DNA from: Actinomyces culturomici
Lineage (GTDB): Bacteria > Actinomycetota > Actinomycetes > Actinomycetales > Actinomycetaceae
NCBI RefSeq assembly: GCF_900499005.1
Contig: NZ_LS991316.1
Span: forward strand, 140,579 to 204,578
DNA: 64,000 nucleotides
Direction: 5' to 3'
Below, one piece after another: positions 1-13,606 of the stretch. Made by a program: the position numbers and the translations under genes. Under the pieces are notes generated by a model, which did not search any database, was not told the DNA's origin, and worked only from the letters and a program-made list of their open reading frames with translations. How positions within the stretch are numbered: position 1 is the stretch's first letter; each line of letters starts with the position of its first letter.

Positions 1-24
1 GTGGGGCCGAGAGGGGGTGTCGGG

Positions 25-53
25 GTGAACGAGCGCGCAAGGGCCGGTACGCT
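25..53 (+). promoter_or_regulatory. Probable promoter of the tRNA gene
   Basis: A -35-like GTGAAC (25-30) and a -10-like TACGCT (48-53) are separated by 17 nt. The -10 box ends 6 nt before G60, the first base of the mature tRNA, so transcription could begin at or next to the tRNA 5' end. The -35 overlaps one copy of a dispersed 15-mer (TGAACGAGCGCGCAA, 26-40). This is assigned by motif and spacing only. Confidence 0.45.
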
Positions 54-59
54 GTGGGC

Positions 60-136
60 GCCCCAATAGCTCAGTCGGTCAGAGCAGCGGACTCATAATC
101 CGTCGGTCGTCGGTTCAAGCCCGACTTGGGGCACCA
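60..136 (+). tRNA. tRNA-Met (anticodon CAT)
   Basis: The gene folds as a complete cloverleaf of 77 nt with an encoded CCA end. The acceptor stem pairs GCCCCAA with TTGGGGC. The anticodon stem GCGGA/TCCGT carries the loop CTCATAA. The T-stem GTCGG/CCGAC carries the loop TTCAAGC. The anticodon is CAT. An elongator tRNA-Met is the most likely reading, but a tRNA-Ile2, whose C34 is modified to lysidine, has the same anticodon and a very similar loop. An initiator tRNA is unlikely because the acceptor closes with a G-C pair. It lies upstream of rpoB. Confidence 0.9.
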
Positions 137-308
137 GGCGGCGAACGAGCGTCCAAGAATCGGTCGGTGGACAAGCGCGCAAAGTGGAGACGGTGAACAA
201 GCGCGCGATCATGAAGCGGTGAACAAGCGCGCAAGGGGAGCGGGCGCGCGGGCGAAGTGAGCAGCATAGCCCCGACCTCGTGAATCGCAACACAAATGCC
301 CTGGTGTG
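137..308. repeat. Cluster of TGAACAAGCGCGCAA-type 15-mers before rpoB
   Basis: The tRNA-rpoB spacer holds no convincing gene. It carries related copies of a short repeat: GCGAACGAGCGTCCAAG (141-157), TGGACAAGCGCGCAAA (167-182), TGAACAAGCGCGCG (194-207) and TGAACAAGCGCGCAAG (220-235). A further copy lies upstream of the tRNA (26-40). The same word recurs at 10091 and 55516, and in reverse orientation after rpoC (7862-7939). Its function is unknown. Confidence 0.7.
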
Positions 309-337
309 TTGAGTGCTTCGGGGGGCGTGCCTAGGAT
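309..337 (+). promoter_or_regulatory. Probable rpoB promoter
   Basis: TTGAGT (309-314) and TAGGAT (332-337) are separated by 17 nt, a good match to the actinobacterial housekeeping sigma consensus. The predicted start near 344 gives a leader of about 125 nt before the rpoB TTG codon. No other promoter in the spacer fits as well. Confidence 0.6.
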
Positions 338-468
338 GACTAGTTGCGCCTTATCGTGCCCGAGGTGAACCGTACCCACCCGCTGGAAAGGCGCTGAGCG
401 GGTCTGGACGGTGTCAGATAATGGGCGAAGGCGTGTGCGCGCACCGAAAATGCAGGGAAGGATCCCCT

Positions 469-3400
469 TTGGCTGCCAGTAGCACTGCCACCCAGCCCAG
501 GAACCGCATCTCATTCGCCAAGCTCCGCGAACCGCTTCAGGCCCCGAACCTCCTCGGGCTCCAGGTGGAGAGCTTCGATTGGCTGCTGGGCAACGACGCG
601 TGGAAGGCCCGCGTCGACGCCGCGAAGGCGGAGGGGCGCACCGACGTCCCCGACGTCTCGGGCCTCGAGGAGATCTTCGAGGAGATCTCCCCGATCGAGG
701 ACATCGGCCAGACGATGTCCCTCTCCTTCCGCGACCACCGCCTCGAGCGTCCGAAGTACACGATCGAAGAGGCGAAGACCAAGGACTACACGTACTCGGC
801 CCCGATGTACGTCACCGCCGAGTTCATGAACTACGAGACCGGCGAGATCAAGGGCCAGACCGTGTTCATGGGCGACTTCCCGCTCATGACCCCCCGCGGC
901 ACCTTCATCATCAACGGCACCGAGCGCGTCGTCGTCTCCCAGCTCGTCCGCTCACCGGGCGTCTACTTCGAGCGCGTCTCCGACCGCTCCTCGGACCGCG
1001 AGACCTTCGGCGCGAAGGTCATCCCGAGCCGCGGCGCGTGGCTCGAGTTCGAGATCGACAAGCGCGACTCGGTCGGCGTGCGCATCGACCGCAAGCGCAA
1101 GCAGCCCGTCACCCACTTCCTCAAGGCGATCGGCCTCACCGAGTCTGAGATCCGCGAGAAGTTCGCCGACTACCCGGTGCTCCTCGAAACCCTCGAGAAG
1201 GACACGGTCCACACCCAGGAGGAGGCGCTCCTCGACATCTACCGCAAGCTCCGCCCCGGCGAGCCCGCGAACGTCGACTCCGCGCAGACCCTTCTCAACA
1301 ACTTCTACTTCGACGACAAGCGCTACGACCTCGCGAAGGTCGGCCGCTACAAGATCAACAAGAAGCTCGCCGTCGACGCCGATCCGAAGGCCTCGACCCT
1401 CTCGATCGAGGACGTCGTCGCGACGGTGAAGTACCTCCTCGCGCTCCACAAGGGCGAGAAGACCTTCGCGGGCTTCAGGAACGGCCAGGCCGTCGAGGTG
1501 CGCGTCGAGTCCGACGACATCGACCACTTCGGCAACCGCCGCATCCGCGCGGTGGGCGAGCTCATCCAGGCGCAGGTCCGCAACGGCCTCGCCCGCATGG
1601 AGCGCACCGTGCGCGAGCGCATGACGACGCAGGAGGCGGACTCGATCACGCCCCAGTCGCTCATCAACATCCGCCCTGTCGTCGCCGCGATCAAGGAGTT
1701 CTTCGGAACGTCCCAGCTGAGCCAGTTCATGGATCAGAACAACCCGCTCGCGGGCCTCACCCACAAGCGCCGCCTCTCGGCCCTCGGCCCCGGCGGCCTC
1801 TCGCGCGACCGCGCCGGCATGGAGGTCCGCGACGTCCACCCGTCGCACTACGGCCGCATGTGCCCGATCGAGTCCCCTGAAGGCCCGAACATCGGCCTCA
1901 TCGGTTCGCTCGCGACCTTCGCGCGCATCAACCCCTTCGGCTTCATCGAGACGCCGTACCGCGTCGTCCGCAACGGCACGGTGACCGACGAGGTCGAGTA
2001 CCTCACCGCCGACGACGAGATCGGCCACTTCATCGCGCAGGCCTCGTCCCCGCTCACCGAGGACGGCACCTTCGTCGAGGAGCACGTCCTCTGCCGCGTC
2101 GCCGGCGAGGATCCGACGCTGATCCTCCGCGATCGCGTCGACTACATGGACGTCTCCGCCCGCCAGATGGTGTCGGTCGCGGCCGCGTTCATCCCCTTCC
2201 TCGAGCACGACGACGCGAACCGAGCCCTCATGGGCGCGAACATGCAGCGTCAGGCGGTCCCGCTCCTCACGACCGAGGCGCCGCTCGTCGGCACCGGCAT
2301 GGAGCGCCGCGCCGCCCAGGACTCGGGCGAGATGATCATCGCCGCGAACTCCGGCGTCGTCTCCGAGGTCTCCGCCGACCTCATCGTCGTTTCGACTGAC
2401 GAGGGCGGGCGCGACACCTACCGACTGGAGAAGTTCGAGCGCTCGAACCCGGGCAACTGCACCAACCAGCGCGTGATCGTCGACGAGGGAGACCGCGTCG
2501 AGGTCGGGTCCGTCCTCGCCGACGGCCCCGCGACCGATCACGGCGAGGTCGCGCTCGGCAAGAACCTCCTCGTCGCCTACATGTCGTGGGAGGGCCTCAA
2601 CTACGAGGACGCGATTATCCTGTCGCGCCGCGTCGTCGAGGAGGACGTCCTCACCTCGATCCACATCGAGGAGTACGAGGTCGACGCCCGCGAGACGAAG
2701 CTCGGCGAGGAGGAGATCACCCGCGACATCCCGAACGTGTCCGAGGAGTCCCTCGCCGACCTCGACGAGCGCGGCATCATCCGCATCGGCGCCGAGGTCG
2801 TGGCCGGCGACGTCCTCGTCGGCAAGGTCACCCCGAAGGGCGAGACCGAGCTCACTTCCGAGGAGCGCCTCCTGCGCGCGATCTTCGGCGAGAAGGCCCG
2901 CGAGGTCCGCGACACGTCCCTGCGCGTGCCCCACGGCCAGGAGGGCATCGTCATCGGCGTCCGCGAGTTCAACGACGACGAGGACGACCTCAACCCGGGC
3001 GTCCGCCAGACCGTCCGCGTCTACGTCGCCCAGCGCCGCAAGATCACGATCGGCGACAAGATGGCCGGCCGTCACGGGAACAAGGGCGTCGTCTCGAAGA
3101 TCCTGCCCGTCGAGGACATGCCGTTCCTCGAGGACGGAACCCCGGTCGACATCATCCTCAACCCGCTCGGCGTCCCCGGTCGTATGAACGTCGGACAGGT
3201 GCTCGAGTACCACCTCGGGTGGCTCGCCCACCAGGGATGGGACGCCTCCAAGGCCGTCGAGGCCGGCGAGGCGTGGACCCGTCACCTCCCGACCGACGGC
3301 ATCACGACCGCGCCCGAGACGCTCGTCGCGACCCCCGTGTTCGACGGCCTCGAGGCCGACGAGCTCGCCGGCCTGCTGCGCAACGTCAACCCGAACCGCG

Positions 3401-3945
3401 ACGGCGACCGCCTGACGAACGAGCAGGGCAAGGCCCGCCTCTTCGACGGGCGCTCCGGCGAGCCGTTCCCGTACCCGATCGCGGTCGGCTACACCTACAT
3501 GCTCAAGCTCCACCACCTCGTCGACGACAAGATCCACGCGCGCTCGACGGGCCCGTACTCGATGATCACGCAGCAGCCCCTGGGCGGTAAGGCCCAGTTC
3601 GGCGGCCAGCGATTCGGCGAGATGGAGGTGTGGGCACTCGAGGCGTACGGCGCCGCCTACGCCCTCCAGGAGCTCCTCACGATCAAGTCGGACGACACGA
3701 CCGGCCGCGTGAAGGTGTACGAGGCGATCGTCAAGGGCGAGGACATCCCCGAGCCCGGTATCCCCGAGTCCTTCCGAGTGCTCATCCAGGAGATGCGCTC
3801 GCTGTGCCTCAACGTCGAAGCCCTCGACGCGGCCGGCAACGCCATCGACCTGCGCGACCAGGACGAGGACTTCAACGCGCGCGAGGAGCTCGGCATCACG
3901 CTGGATGCCCGCCCGAACGCCGCGGCGACCATCGACGCGATCTGA
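469..3945 (+). CDS. rpoB: DNA-directed RNA polymerase subunit beta
   Basis: This is the 1158-residue beta subunit of RNA polymerase. The start is taken as TTG at 469 because AGGGAAGG (454-461) lies 7 nt upstream and the protein then begins in the usual actinobacterial way ([20 protein letters not shown]). The in-frame ATG at 421 has no ribosome-binding site and would add 16 unrelated residues. The rifampicin region is wild type at the main resistance positions ([21 protein letters not shown]), but the residue matching E. coli Ser522 is Ala. The C-terminal [19 protein letters not shown] motif is intact. rpoC follows after 9 nt. Confidence 0.98.
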   Translation: MAASSTATQPRNRISFAKLREPLQAPNLLGLQVESFDWLLGNDAWKARVDAAKAEGRTDVPDVSGLEEIFEEISPIEDIGQTMSLSFRDHRLERPKYTIEEAKTKDYTYSAPMYVTAEFMNYETGEIKGQTVFMGDFPLMTPRGTFIINGTERVVVSQLVRSPGVYFERVSDRSSDRETFGAKVIPSRGAWLEFEIDKRDSVGVRIDRKRKQPVTHFLKAIGLTESEIREKFADYPVLLETLEKDTVHTQEEALLDIYRKLRPGEPANVDSAQTLLNNFYFDDKRYDLAKVGRYKINKKLAVDADPKASTLSIEDVVATVKYLLALHKGEKTFAGFRNGQAVEVRVESDDIDHFGNRRIRAVGELIQAQVRNGLARMERTVRERMTTQEADSITPQSLINIRPVVAAIKEFFGTSQLSQFMDQNNPLAGLTHKRRLSALGPGGLSRDRAGMEVRDVHPSHYGRMCPIESPEGPNIGLIGSLATFARINPFGFIETPYRVVRNGTVTDEVEYLTADDEIGHFIAQASSPLTEDGTFVEEHVLCRVAGEDPTLILRDRVDYMDVSARQMVSVAAAFIPFLEHDDANRALMGANMQRQAVPLLTTEAPLVGTGMERRAAQDSGEMIIAANSGVVSEVSADLIVVSTDEGGRDTYRLEKFERSNPGNCTNQRVIVDEGDRVEVGSVLADGPATDHGEVALGKNLLVAYMSWEGLNYEDAIILSRRVVEEDVLTSIHIEEYEVDARETKLGEEEITRDIPNVSEESLADLDERGIIRIGAEVVAGDVLVGKVTPKGETELTSEERLLRAIFGEKAREVRDTSLRVPHGQEGIVIGVREFNDDEDDLNPGVRQTVRVYVAQRRKITIGDKMAGRHGNKGVVSKILPVEDMPFLEDGTPVDIILNPLGVPGRMNVGQVLEYHLGWLAHQGWDASKAVEAGEAWTRHLPTDGITTAPETLVATPVFDGLEADELAGLLRNVNPNRDGDRLTNEQGKARLFDGRSGEPFPYPIAVGYTYMLKLHHLVDDKIHARSTGPYSMITQQPLGGKAQFGGQRFGEMEVWALEAYGAAYALQELLTIKSDDTTGRVKVYEAIVKGEDIPEPGIPESFRVLIQEMRSLCLNVEALDAAGNAIDLRDQDEDFNAREELGITLDARPNAAATIDAI

Positions 3946-3954
3946 TAGGGAGAG

Positions 3955-7860
<3,906 letters not shown>

Positions 7861-7940
7861 CCCGCGCGTGTTGAAGGATCCGCTTCAAGCCTTCCGCGCT
7901 TGTTGACGCTCCTTCCTCGAGCAACCCGCGCTTGTTGAGC
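7861..7940. repeat. Three reverse-orientation 15-mer repeats after rpoC
   Basis: The segment between the rpoC stop and its terminator contains CCGCGCGTGTTGAA (7862-7875), TCCGCGCTTGTTGAC (7894-7907) and CCCGCGCTTGTTGAG (7925-7939). These are reverse complements of the TGAACAAGCGCGC word found upstream of rpoB, so the rpoBC operon is bracketed by the same short repeat in opposite orientations. No gene is visible here. Confidence 0.6.
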
Positions 7941-7944
7941 GCAC

Positions 7945-7976
7945 GGGGCCCGGCGACCATCCGGTCGCCGGGCCCC
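7945..7976 (+). terminator. rpoBC terminator hairpin
   Basis: A perfect 14-bp GC-only-rich stem (GGGGCCCGGCGACC / GGTCGCCGGGCCCC) closes a 4-nt loop, ATCC. No U-tract follows, which is common for high-GC intrinsic terminators. It lies 84 nt after the rpoC stop. Confidence 0.85.
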
Positions 7977-8055
7977 GGTGCATGCGCGTCGTTGTGCTGC
8001 GCCCCCTCGCGCGCCTGCCGGTGCCGTGTCACTGCCGGTCCGCATCCCTCCGCCT

Positions 8056-8210
8056 TACCTGGTTCGCCGTCTCGGCGGGGTTCGGGGGTGGGGGTGTGCG
8101 TCGAGTGTGCGATCTGGGGCGTCCGACGGGTGCTTGGCCCCGTCCTCGTGACCTGGTTCGCCGTCTCGGCGGGGTTCGGGGGTCGGGGTGTGCGTCGAGT
8201 GTGCGATTGA
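8056..8210. repeat. 94-bp repeat array A (about 1.7 units)
   Basis: Two copies of ACCTGGTTCGCCGTCTCGGC begin at 8057 and 8151, exactly 94 bp apart. Each is followed by a G-rich run and GTGCGTCGAGTGTGCGAT. The unit belongs to the same family as arrays B (9509-10050) and C (58985-59290). The period is not a multiple of three and no sustained reading frame with gene-like features is present. Confidence 0.85.
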
Positions 8211-8262
8211 GGGAGTCAGCAGCTCCCGCGGACATCGGCGCGGCAGTCCGCCGAGGCGCCGA

Positions 8263-9309
8263 TCATGCAGACTGCGGGAATCGGGCGCCGCGGTGAATTG
8301 CTCCGCCGCGCGATCGGACGACGGTGTCGATTCGCGAGAGGATCGACTGAGGATCGGAGAGGTCGTCCCAGGTGAATCGAATGAAGTGCCAGCCTCGGAT
8401 CTCGAGGTCCCTCTGCCGCGCCTCCTGAGCGCCCAATGCGTGAAGCTGCTCTTGCGCGGTGAGGCCGTATTTCACGCGCCCGTCCATTTCAATCGCGATC
8501 CTCAAATCGGGGAATCCGAAGTCGATGAAGTAGTGGACGTAGGTGTCCGCGACTTCGATCTGCACGTCGATTCCGCGGATCCCGGCGGACCGAAGGATCC
8601 ACAGAAGTCGCATCTCCGCAACCGACTCGCAGGCGCCTGAGGCATTCTCGACGATCCATCGCGCGCGTCGCCGATTGCGAGTGCCCGGTGGCAGCCTTTC
8701 GATCTCATCGAGCAGGATCTTCCGCACGGCCCGTTCGCGTCGTCGCCAGCCGGATCCGCGTCCCGCGTCCGAGCCAATGAGGAACTTCAACACCTGGCAC
8801 GCGAATCCGAAGGACTCCTCGCCCGGTGCGGCGACCAGGCACTGGAGCAGCACGCCGACGATGCCCTCACGATCGAGTGGCTCGAATGCCGGCTCCGACG
8901 GGATGAGGATTCGGTCGCGGTGGTGCACCGTCGTCGTCGACGGCGCGACGAACATGCCATTGCACGAGATTTCGGCGAAGGCGATTGCATGAGGCGAGGC
9001 CGTCGATCCGCCGGGGACGTGAAGGTGAATCGTCGGATCCTCGCCCATCGCCGAGAATCCGGCGAGCGAAGCGGCGGTGCGGCCGAAGGGACGGCAGCCC
9101 GGTTTCGCTCGGAGGGCCGCGATGGTGCGCGCGGCGATGACGGCATCGCGCCGGTCCCATGGCTTGCGAAGCGACGTGATGACCTCCACGGGGAGGTACG
9201 CCCCGCGGTGTATACGGATGAGGCCGGCGCGCTCGGTCTTGGGGAGCCTGCGGTGCGAGCCGGTGAGGATCATCTGATCTCGCACGGTCTCGAGCAGTTC
9301 TCTTCGCAT
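8263..9309 (-). CDS. AbiEi-like / DUF559 endonuclease-fold protein
   Basis: This is a 348-residue leftward gene starting at ATG 9309 with AGAGGAA about 8 nt upstream. Residues 1-110 resemble the winged-helix N-terminus of AbiEi-type antitoxin proteins (GLIRIHRGAYLPV). The last 140 residues look like the DUF559/Vsr-like nuclease fold, with a PD-(D/E)xK-type pattern: D in YFIDFGFP, E and K in IAIEMDGRVKYG, then a conserved R-x-L-E-I-R-G-W-H and a terminal FTWDDL. Actinobacterial genomes carry many such proteins and their role is not established. No partner toxin gene is adjacent. It is flanked by 94-bp repeat arrays in the same orientation and lies between rpoC and rpsL, which are commonly close neighbours. 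Confidence 0.75.
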   Translation of the reverse strand: MRRELLETVRDQMILTGSHRRLPKTERAGLIRIHRGAYLPVEVITSLRKPWDRRDAVIAARTIAALRAKPGCRPFGRTAASLAGFSAMGEDPTIHLHVPGGSTASPHAIAFAEISCNGMFVAPSTTTVHHRDRILIPSEPAFEPLDREGIVGVLLQCLVAAPGEESFGFACQVLKFLIGSDAGRGSGWRRRERAVRKILLDEIERLPPGTRNRRRARWIVENASGACESVAEMRLLWILRSAGIRGIDVQIEVADTYVHYFIDFGFPDLRIAIEMDGRVKYGLTAQEQLHALGAQEARQRDLEIRGWHFIRFTWDDLSDPQSILSRIDTVVRSRGGAIHRGARFPQSA

Positions 9310-9508
9310 GGTCGTCGTTCCTCTCGCGCGTCGTGCTGCGAGTCTTCCGGTCCAGCGTTCTCCCGCCAAGAGGCGGGCGCTGCCCTGTGGATGGATCTCG
9401 AGTGACGAGGACGCAGCGCCGACGTCGATCGAACGGGTGCAAGCGACTCTCACCGTGAGGGGCCGCCGGGGGAGAGGCTGGTGTGGACGGTCCTGGCCGC
9501 GCGCCCAT

Positions 9509-10050
9509 GACCTGGATCGCCGTCTCGGCGGGGTTCGGGGATCGGGGTGCGCGCCGAGTGTGCGTTCTGGGTGCTGTAGTGCCCGGATTCGGTGCGGTTC
9601 ACGACCTGGATCGCCGTCTCGGCGGGGGTTGTGGGTCGGGGTGCGCGTCGAGTGTGCGTTCTGGGTGCCGCAGCGCCCGGATTCGGTGCGCTTCATGACC
9701 TGGATCGCCGTCTCGGCGGGGTCAGGAGGTTGGGGTGCGCGTCGAGTGTGCGTTCTGGGTGCTGCCGTGCCCCGATTCGGTGCGGTTGGTGACCTGGATC
9801 GCCGTCTCGGCGGGGGTTGTGGGTCGGGGTGTGTGTCGAGTGTGCGTTCTGGGTGCTGCCGTGCCCCGATTCGGTGCGGTTGGTGACCTGGATCGCCGTC
9901 TCGGCGGGGTCTGGAGGTCGGGGTGTGTGTCGAGTGTGCGTTCTGGGTGCTGTAGTGCCCGGATTCGGTGCGGTTCACGACCTGGATCGCCGTCTCGGCG
10001 GGGTTCGGGGATCGGGGTGCACGCCGAGTGTGCGATCCGGGGCGTCTGAG
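9509..10050. repeat. 94-bp repeat array B (about 5.8 units)
   Basis: Copies of GACCTGGATCGCCGTCTCGG begin at 9509, 9603, 9697, 9791, 9885 and 9979, each step exactly 94 bp. Units differ by a few substitutions but no length change, and the last is cut off near 10050. Each contains CGCCGTCTCGGCG, a small hairpin, then a G-rich stretch, GTCGAGTGTGCG, and a GGATTCGGTGCG tail. The spacer 9310-9508 before it shows no gene. Confidence 0.92.
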
Positions 10051-10090
10051 CGGCGCCCTGCCGGGTCCTCGCCGCCCCGGATGCGGATGC

Positions 10091-10107
10091 TGAACAAGCG
10101 CGCAAGG
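10091..10107. repeat. TGAACAAGCGCGCAAGG repeat copy
   Basis: This is an exact member of the dispersed 15-mer family seen before rpoB and glmS. It lies immediately upstream of the palindrome that precedes the str promoter. Confidence 0.7.
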
Positions 10108-10132
10108 CGTCGCACGTCACGTGCGACGCCTT
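10104..10132 (+). terminator. Palindrome overlapping the str promoter
   Basis: AAGGCGTCGCAC (10104-10115) pairs perfectly with GTGCGACGCCTT (10121-10132) around the loop GTCAC. The right arm ends at the first T of the -35 hexamer TTGACC of the rpsL promoter. It could terminate rightward read-through from the repeat region or act as an operator. Sequence alone cannot separate these. Confidence 0.6.
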
Positions 10133-10161
10133 TGACCCGACTGGGCGGGCCCTCGTAGACT
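10132..10161 (+). promoter_or_regulatory. str operon promoter
   Basis: TTGACC (10132-10137) and TAGACT (10156-10161) are spaced by 18 nt. The same pair with the same spacing occurs before rplM. The predicted transcript has a leader of about 270 nt before rpsL. Confidence 0.7.
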
Positions 10162-10440
10162 CGAGGACGGTTCCCGTGCACTCGCGGGTTCTCTTCGTCG
10201 GCGCGAGCCGACAGCGGGCTCCGTCCGTCGGAGCTCCGGGCGTCATTCTCTGGCCCAGTCCGTTCGGGCTCCCGCAAGGGAGGATCGAGCGGCCCCCGCA
10301 AGGGGAGCGGCTATCATGGCGCGCCGGCCCCAGACGGACCGTCGTGCGTCCGGAGGGGATTCGTCGAGTCGCGGATGACTGACCACAAGGGCCCTGAGCC
10401 GAAGGCGAGGGGCCGCCGACGGAAAGAAACTGGAGACCCA

Positions 10441-10815
10441 GTGCCTACCATTCAGCAGCTCGTCCGCAAGGGACGCAGCTCGAAGCGCTCGAAGGTGAAG
10501 ACCCCGGCGCTCAAGGGCTCGCCCCAGCGTCGCGGCGTGTGCACCCGCGTGTACACCACGACCCCGAAGAAGCCGAACTCCGCCCTCCGTAAGGTCGCCC
10601 GCGTGCGCCTCTCCTCGGGCATCGAGGTCACGGCCTACATCCCCGGTGAGGGCCACAACCTGCAGGAGCACTCGATCGTGCTCGTCCGCGGCGGTCGTGT
10701 GAAGGACCTCCCGGGCGTGCGTTACCGCATCGTCCGCGGCTCCCTCGATACGCAGGGCGTCCGCAACCGCAAGCAGGCCCGTTCCCGCTACGGCGCGAAG
10801 AAGGAGAAGAAGTAA
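10441..10815 (+). CDS. rpsL: 30S ribosomal protein S12
   Basis: This is the 124-residue S12 of the decoding centre. The GTG start follows GGAG at a normal distance. Lys43 (in [10 protein letters not shown]) and Lys88 (in GGRVKDLPG), the classical streptomycin-resistance positions, are both wild type. The stop codon overlaps the rpsG start by one base (TAATG), indicating translational coupling. Confidence 0.98.
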   Translation: MPTIQQLVRKGRSSKRSKVKTPALKGSPQRRGVCTRVYTTTPKKPNSALRKVARVRLSSGIEVTAYIPGEGHNLQEHSIVLVRGGRVKDLPGVRYRIVRGSLDTQGVRNRKQARSRYGAKKEKK

Positions 10816-11285
10816 TGCCTCGTAAGGGCCCCGCTCCCAAGCGCCCCCTGGTCGACGATCCGGTCTACGGCTCGAAGGTCGTCACCCAGCTCGTCAACCG
10901 CATCCTCCTCGACGGCAAGAAGACCGTCGCCGAGCGCATCGTCTACGGCGCTCTGGAGACCGTGCGCGAGCGCACCGAGCAGGAACCGGTCTCGGTTCTC
11001 AAGCGCGCTCTCGACAACATCCGTCCGGCCCTCGAGGTCCGCTCCCGCCGAGTCGGCGGCGCGACCTACCAGGTCCCGGTCGAGGTTCGCCCCGCGCGCG
11101 CCACGACCCTGGCCCTGCGCTGGCTGGTCGACTTCTCCCGTCAGCGTCGCGAGAAGACGATGACGGAGCGCCTCGCGAACGAGATCATGGACGCGTCCAA
11201 CGGTCTCGGCGCCGCTGTCAAGCGTCGCGAGGACATGCACAAGATGGCCGAGTCGAACCGCGCGTTCGCTCACTACCGCTGGTGA
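10815..11285 (+). CDS. rpsG: 30S ribosomal protein S7
   Basis: This is the 156-residue S7, the usual length, which nucleates assembly of the 30S head. The ATG overlaps the rpsL stop, and AAGGAGAAG just upstream inside rpsL is the ribosome-binding site. Conserved blocks include [21 protein letters not shown] and the C-terminal [14 protein letters not shown] stable hairpin follows before fusA. Confidence 0.98.
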   Translation: MPRKGPAPKRPLVDDPVYGSKVVTQLVNRILLDGKKTVAERIVYGALETVRERTEQEPVSVLKRALDNIRPALEVRSRRVGGATYQVPVEVRPARATTLALRWLVDFSRQRREKTMTERLANEIMDASNGLGAAVKRREDMHKMAESNRAFAHYRW

Positions 11286-11293
11286 TGCAGATT

Positions 11294-11321
11294 GACGAGG
11301 ACGACCCCGGTCGTCCTCGTC
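11294..11321 (+). terminator. rpsG-fusA intergenic hairpin
   Basis: GACGAGGACGAC pairs perfectly with GTCGTCCTCGTC over the loop CCCG. It is followed by GATCCG, so it carries the dispersed CCTCGTCGATC motif. It may act as a partial terminator or an RNA-processing site that sets rpsLG against fusA expression. Confidence 0.6.
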
Positions 11322-11376
11322 GATCCGCTTCCAACCCGCGCACTTCCTAATCACTCCGAGCGAAGGAATCGCACTC

Positions 11377-13500
11377 GTGGCACTTGAGGTGCTGACGGAT
11401 CTCAACAAGGTCCGCAACATTGGCATCATGGCTCACATCGATGCCGGCAAGACGACCGTGACGGAACGCATCCTGTTCTACACGGGCATCAACTACAAGA
11501 TCGGCGAGACGCACGACGGCGCCTCGACGACCGACTGGATGGAGCAGGAGAAGGAGCGCGGCATCACGATCACGTCCGCCGCGGTCACCTCCTTCTGGAA
11601 CGGCAACCAGATCAACATCATCGATACCCCCGGCCACGTGGACTTCACGGTCGAGGTCGAGCGCTCCCTGCGTGTGCTCGACGGCGCCGTCGCGGTCTTC
11701 GACGGCAAGGAGGGCGTTGAGCCCCAGTCCGAGACCGTGTGGCGTCAGGCTGACAAGTACGAGGTCCCCCGCATCTGCTTCATCAACAAGATGGACAAGA
11801 TGGGCGCCGACTTCTACTTCTCGGTCGGCACGATCCGCGATCGCCTCCACGCGACCCCGATCGTCATGCAGCTCCCGATCGGCGCGGAGAACGACTTCGA
11901 GGGTCAGGTCGACCTTCTCACCATGGAGTCGCTCCGCTACCCGGCGAAGGACGAGAAGGGCGAGCCGACGCTCGGCGCCCTCGTCGTCCGCGGCCCGATC
12001 CCCGAGGACCTCCAGGCGAAGGCCGAGGAGTACCGCGAGGCCATGGTCGAGGCCGCCGCCGAGGGCTCGGACGAGCTCACCGAGGCGTACCTCGAGAACG
12101 GCGAGCTCACGATCGAGCAGATCAAGGAGGGCATCCGCGCCCTCACGGTCGCCGGCAAGGCGTTCCCGGTCTACTGCGGCACCGCGCTGCGCAACATGGG
12201 CGTCCAGCCCGTGCTCGACGCGGTCGTCGACTTCCTCCCCTCCCCGCTCGACATCGAGTCGGTCCGCGGCTTCAAGCCCGGTTCGGACACGGAGGAGGAG
12301 ACCGAGTCCCGCAAGCCCGATGAGAACGAGCCCTTCTCGGCGCTCGCGTTCAAGATCGCGGCCCACCCGTTCTACGGCAAGCTCACCTTCGTCCGCGTGT
12401 ACTCCGGCAAGGTGGAGTCGGGCGCCCAGGTGCTCAACTCGACCAAGGGCAAGAAGGAGCGCATCGGCAAGATCTTCCAGATGCACTCCAACAAGGAGAA
12501 CCCGGTCGATCAGGCGCACGCCGGCCACATCTACGCGGTGATCGGCCTCAAGGACACGACGACGGGCGACACGCTCTGCGCGATCGACAAGCCGATCGTC
12601 CTCGAGTCGATGACCTTCCCGAAGCCGGTTATCCAGGTCGCCGTCGAGCCGAAGTCGAAGGCCGACCAGGAGAAGATGGGCGTCGCGATTCAGAAGCTCG
12701 CCGAAGAGGATCCGACCTTCACGGTCGAGCTCGATCCGGAGACGGGCCAGACGATCATCGGCGGCATGGGCGAGCTCCACCTCGACATCATCGTCGACCG
12801 CATGCGTCGCGAGTTCAAGGTCGAGGCGAACGTCGGCGCGCCGATGGTCGCGTACCGCGAGACCATCCGCAAGACGGTCGAGAAGTACGAGTACACGCAC
12901 AAGAAGCAGACCGGTGGTTCCGGCCAGTTCGCGCGCGTCATCATCGCCCTCGAGCCGCTCCCGGCCGATTCCGAGGAGGAGTACCAGTTCGAGGACAAGG
13001 TCACCGGTGGCCGCGTCCCGCGCGAGTACATCCCGTCGGTCAACGCGGGCATCCAGGACGCCATGCAGTCCGGCGTCCTCGCCGGCTACCCGATGGTCGA
13101 CATCAAGGCGACGCTCCTCGACGGCGCGTACCACGAGGTCGACTCGTCCGAAATGGCGTTCAAGGTCGCCGGTTCGATGGCCCTCAAGGAGGCCGCGAAG
13201 AAGGCGAACCCGGTCCTCCTCGAGCCGATCATGGCCGTCGAGGTCCGCACCCCCGAGGAGTACATGGGCGACGTCATCGGCGACCTCAACTCCCGTCGCG
13301 GTCAGATCTCCTCGATGGACGAGCAGCACGGCGTCCGCGTCGTCAAGGCTCAGGTCCCGCTCTCGGAGATGTTCGGGTACGTCGGCGACCTGCGTTCGAA
13401 GACGCAGGGCCGCGCGGTGTACTCGATGGAGTTCGACTCCTACGCGGAGGTTCCGCGCAATGTCGCCGACGAGATCGTCGGCAAGGCCCGGGGCAACTGA
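11377..13500 (+). CDS. fusA: Elongation factor G
   Basis: This is the 707-residue translocation GTPase. The P-loop AHIDAGKTT lies near residue 20, followed by the DxxG box DTPGHVDF and NKMDKMGAD of the G4 box. Domain IV carries SGGQFARV-like [12 protein letters not shown], and domain V ends with [15 protein letters not shown]. The start is GTG 11377 with GAAGGA 9 nt upstream. It is the third gene of the str block. Confidence 0.98.
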   Translation: MALEVLTDLNKVRNIGIMAHIDAGKTTVTERILFYTGINYKIGETHDGASTTDWMEQEKERGITITSAAVTSFWNGNQINIIDTPGHVDFTVEVERSLRVLDGAVAVFDGKEGVEPQSETVWRQADKYEVPRICFINKMDKMGADFYFSVGTIRDRLHATPIVMQLPIGAENDFEGQVDLLTMESLRYPAKDEKGEPTLGALVVRGPIPEDLQAKAEEYREAMVEAAAEGSDELTEAYLENGELTIEQIKEGIRALTVAGKAFPVYCGTALRNMGVQPVLDAVVDFLPSPLDIESVRGFKPGSDTEEETESRKPDENEPFSALAFKIAAHPFYGKLTFVRVYSGKVESGAQVLNSTKGKKERIGKIFQMHSNKENPVDQAHAGHIYAVIGLKDTTTGDTLCAIDKPIVLESMTFPKPVIQVAVEPKSKADQEKMGVAIQKLAEEDPTFTVELDPETGQTIIGGMGELHLDIIVDRMRREFKVEANVGAPMVAYRETIRKTVEKYEYTHKKQTGGSGQFARVIIALEPLPADSEEEYQFEDKVTGGRVPREYIPSVNAGIQDAMQSGVLAGYPMVDIKATLLDGAYHEVDSSEMAFKVAGSMALKEAAKKANPVLLEPIMAVEVRTPEEYMGDVIGDLNSRRGQISSMDEQHGVRVVKAQVPLSEMFGYVGDLRSKTQGRAVYSMEFDSYAEVPRNVADEIVGKARGN

Positions 13501-13518
13501 GCCCTTCCCGACGCCTGG

Positions 13519-13553
13519 CTGCGCCCTCGTAAATCCGCTTTTCGAGGGCGCAG
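13519..13553 (+). terminator. fusA-tuf intergenic hairpin
   Basis: CTGCGCCCTCG (13519-13529) pairs perfectly with CGAGGGCGCAG (13543-13553) over a 13-nt loop ending in four T. It would attenuate read-through from fusA into tuf, consistent with tuf having its own promoter. Confidence 0.65.
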
Positions 13554-13606
13554 CGAGGCGCCTCACACCGAAGAGAATCCCTGTAGGTTTCATGCGGGCT
13601 GGGTGT

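Noticed and set aside
421-468. ATG 421 as the rpoB start
   Set aside because: It has no ribosome-binding site and adds 16 residues unlike other RpoB proteins, while TTG 469 has AGGGAAGG at 7 nt.
9509-10050. A repetitive protein encoded by 94-bp array B
   Set aside because: The 94-bp period shifts the frame at each unit, so apparent frames switch sequence every unit and have no ribosome-binding site.
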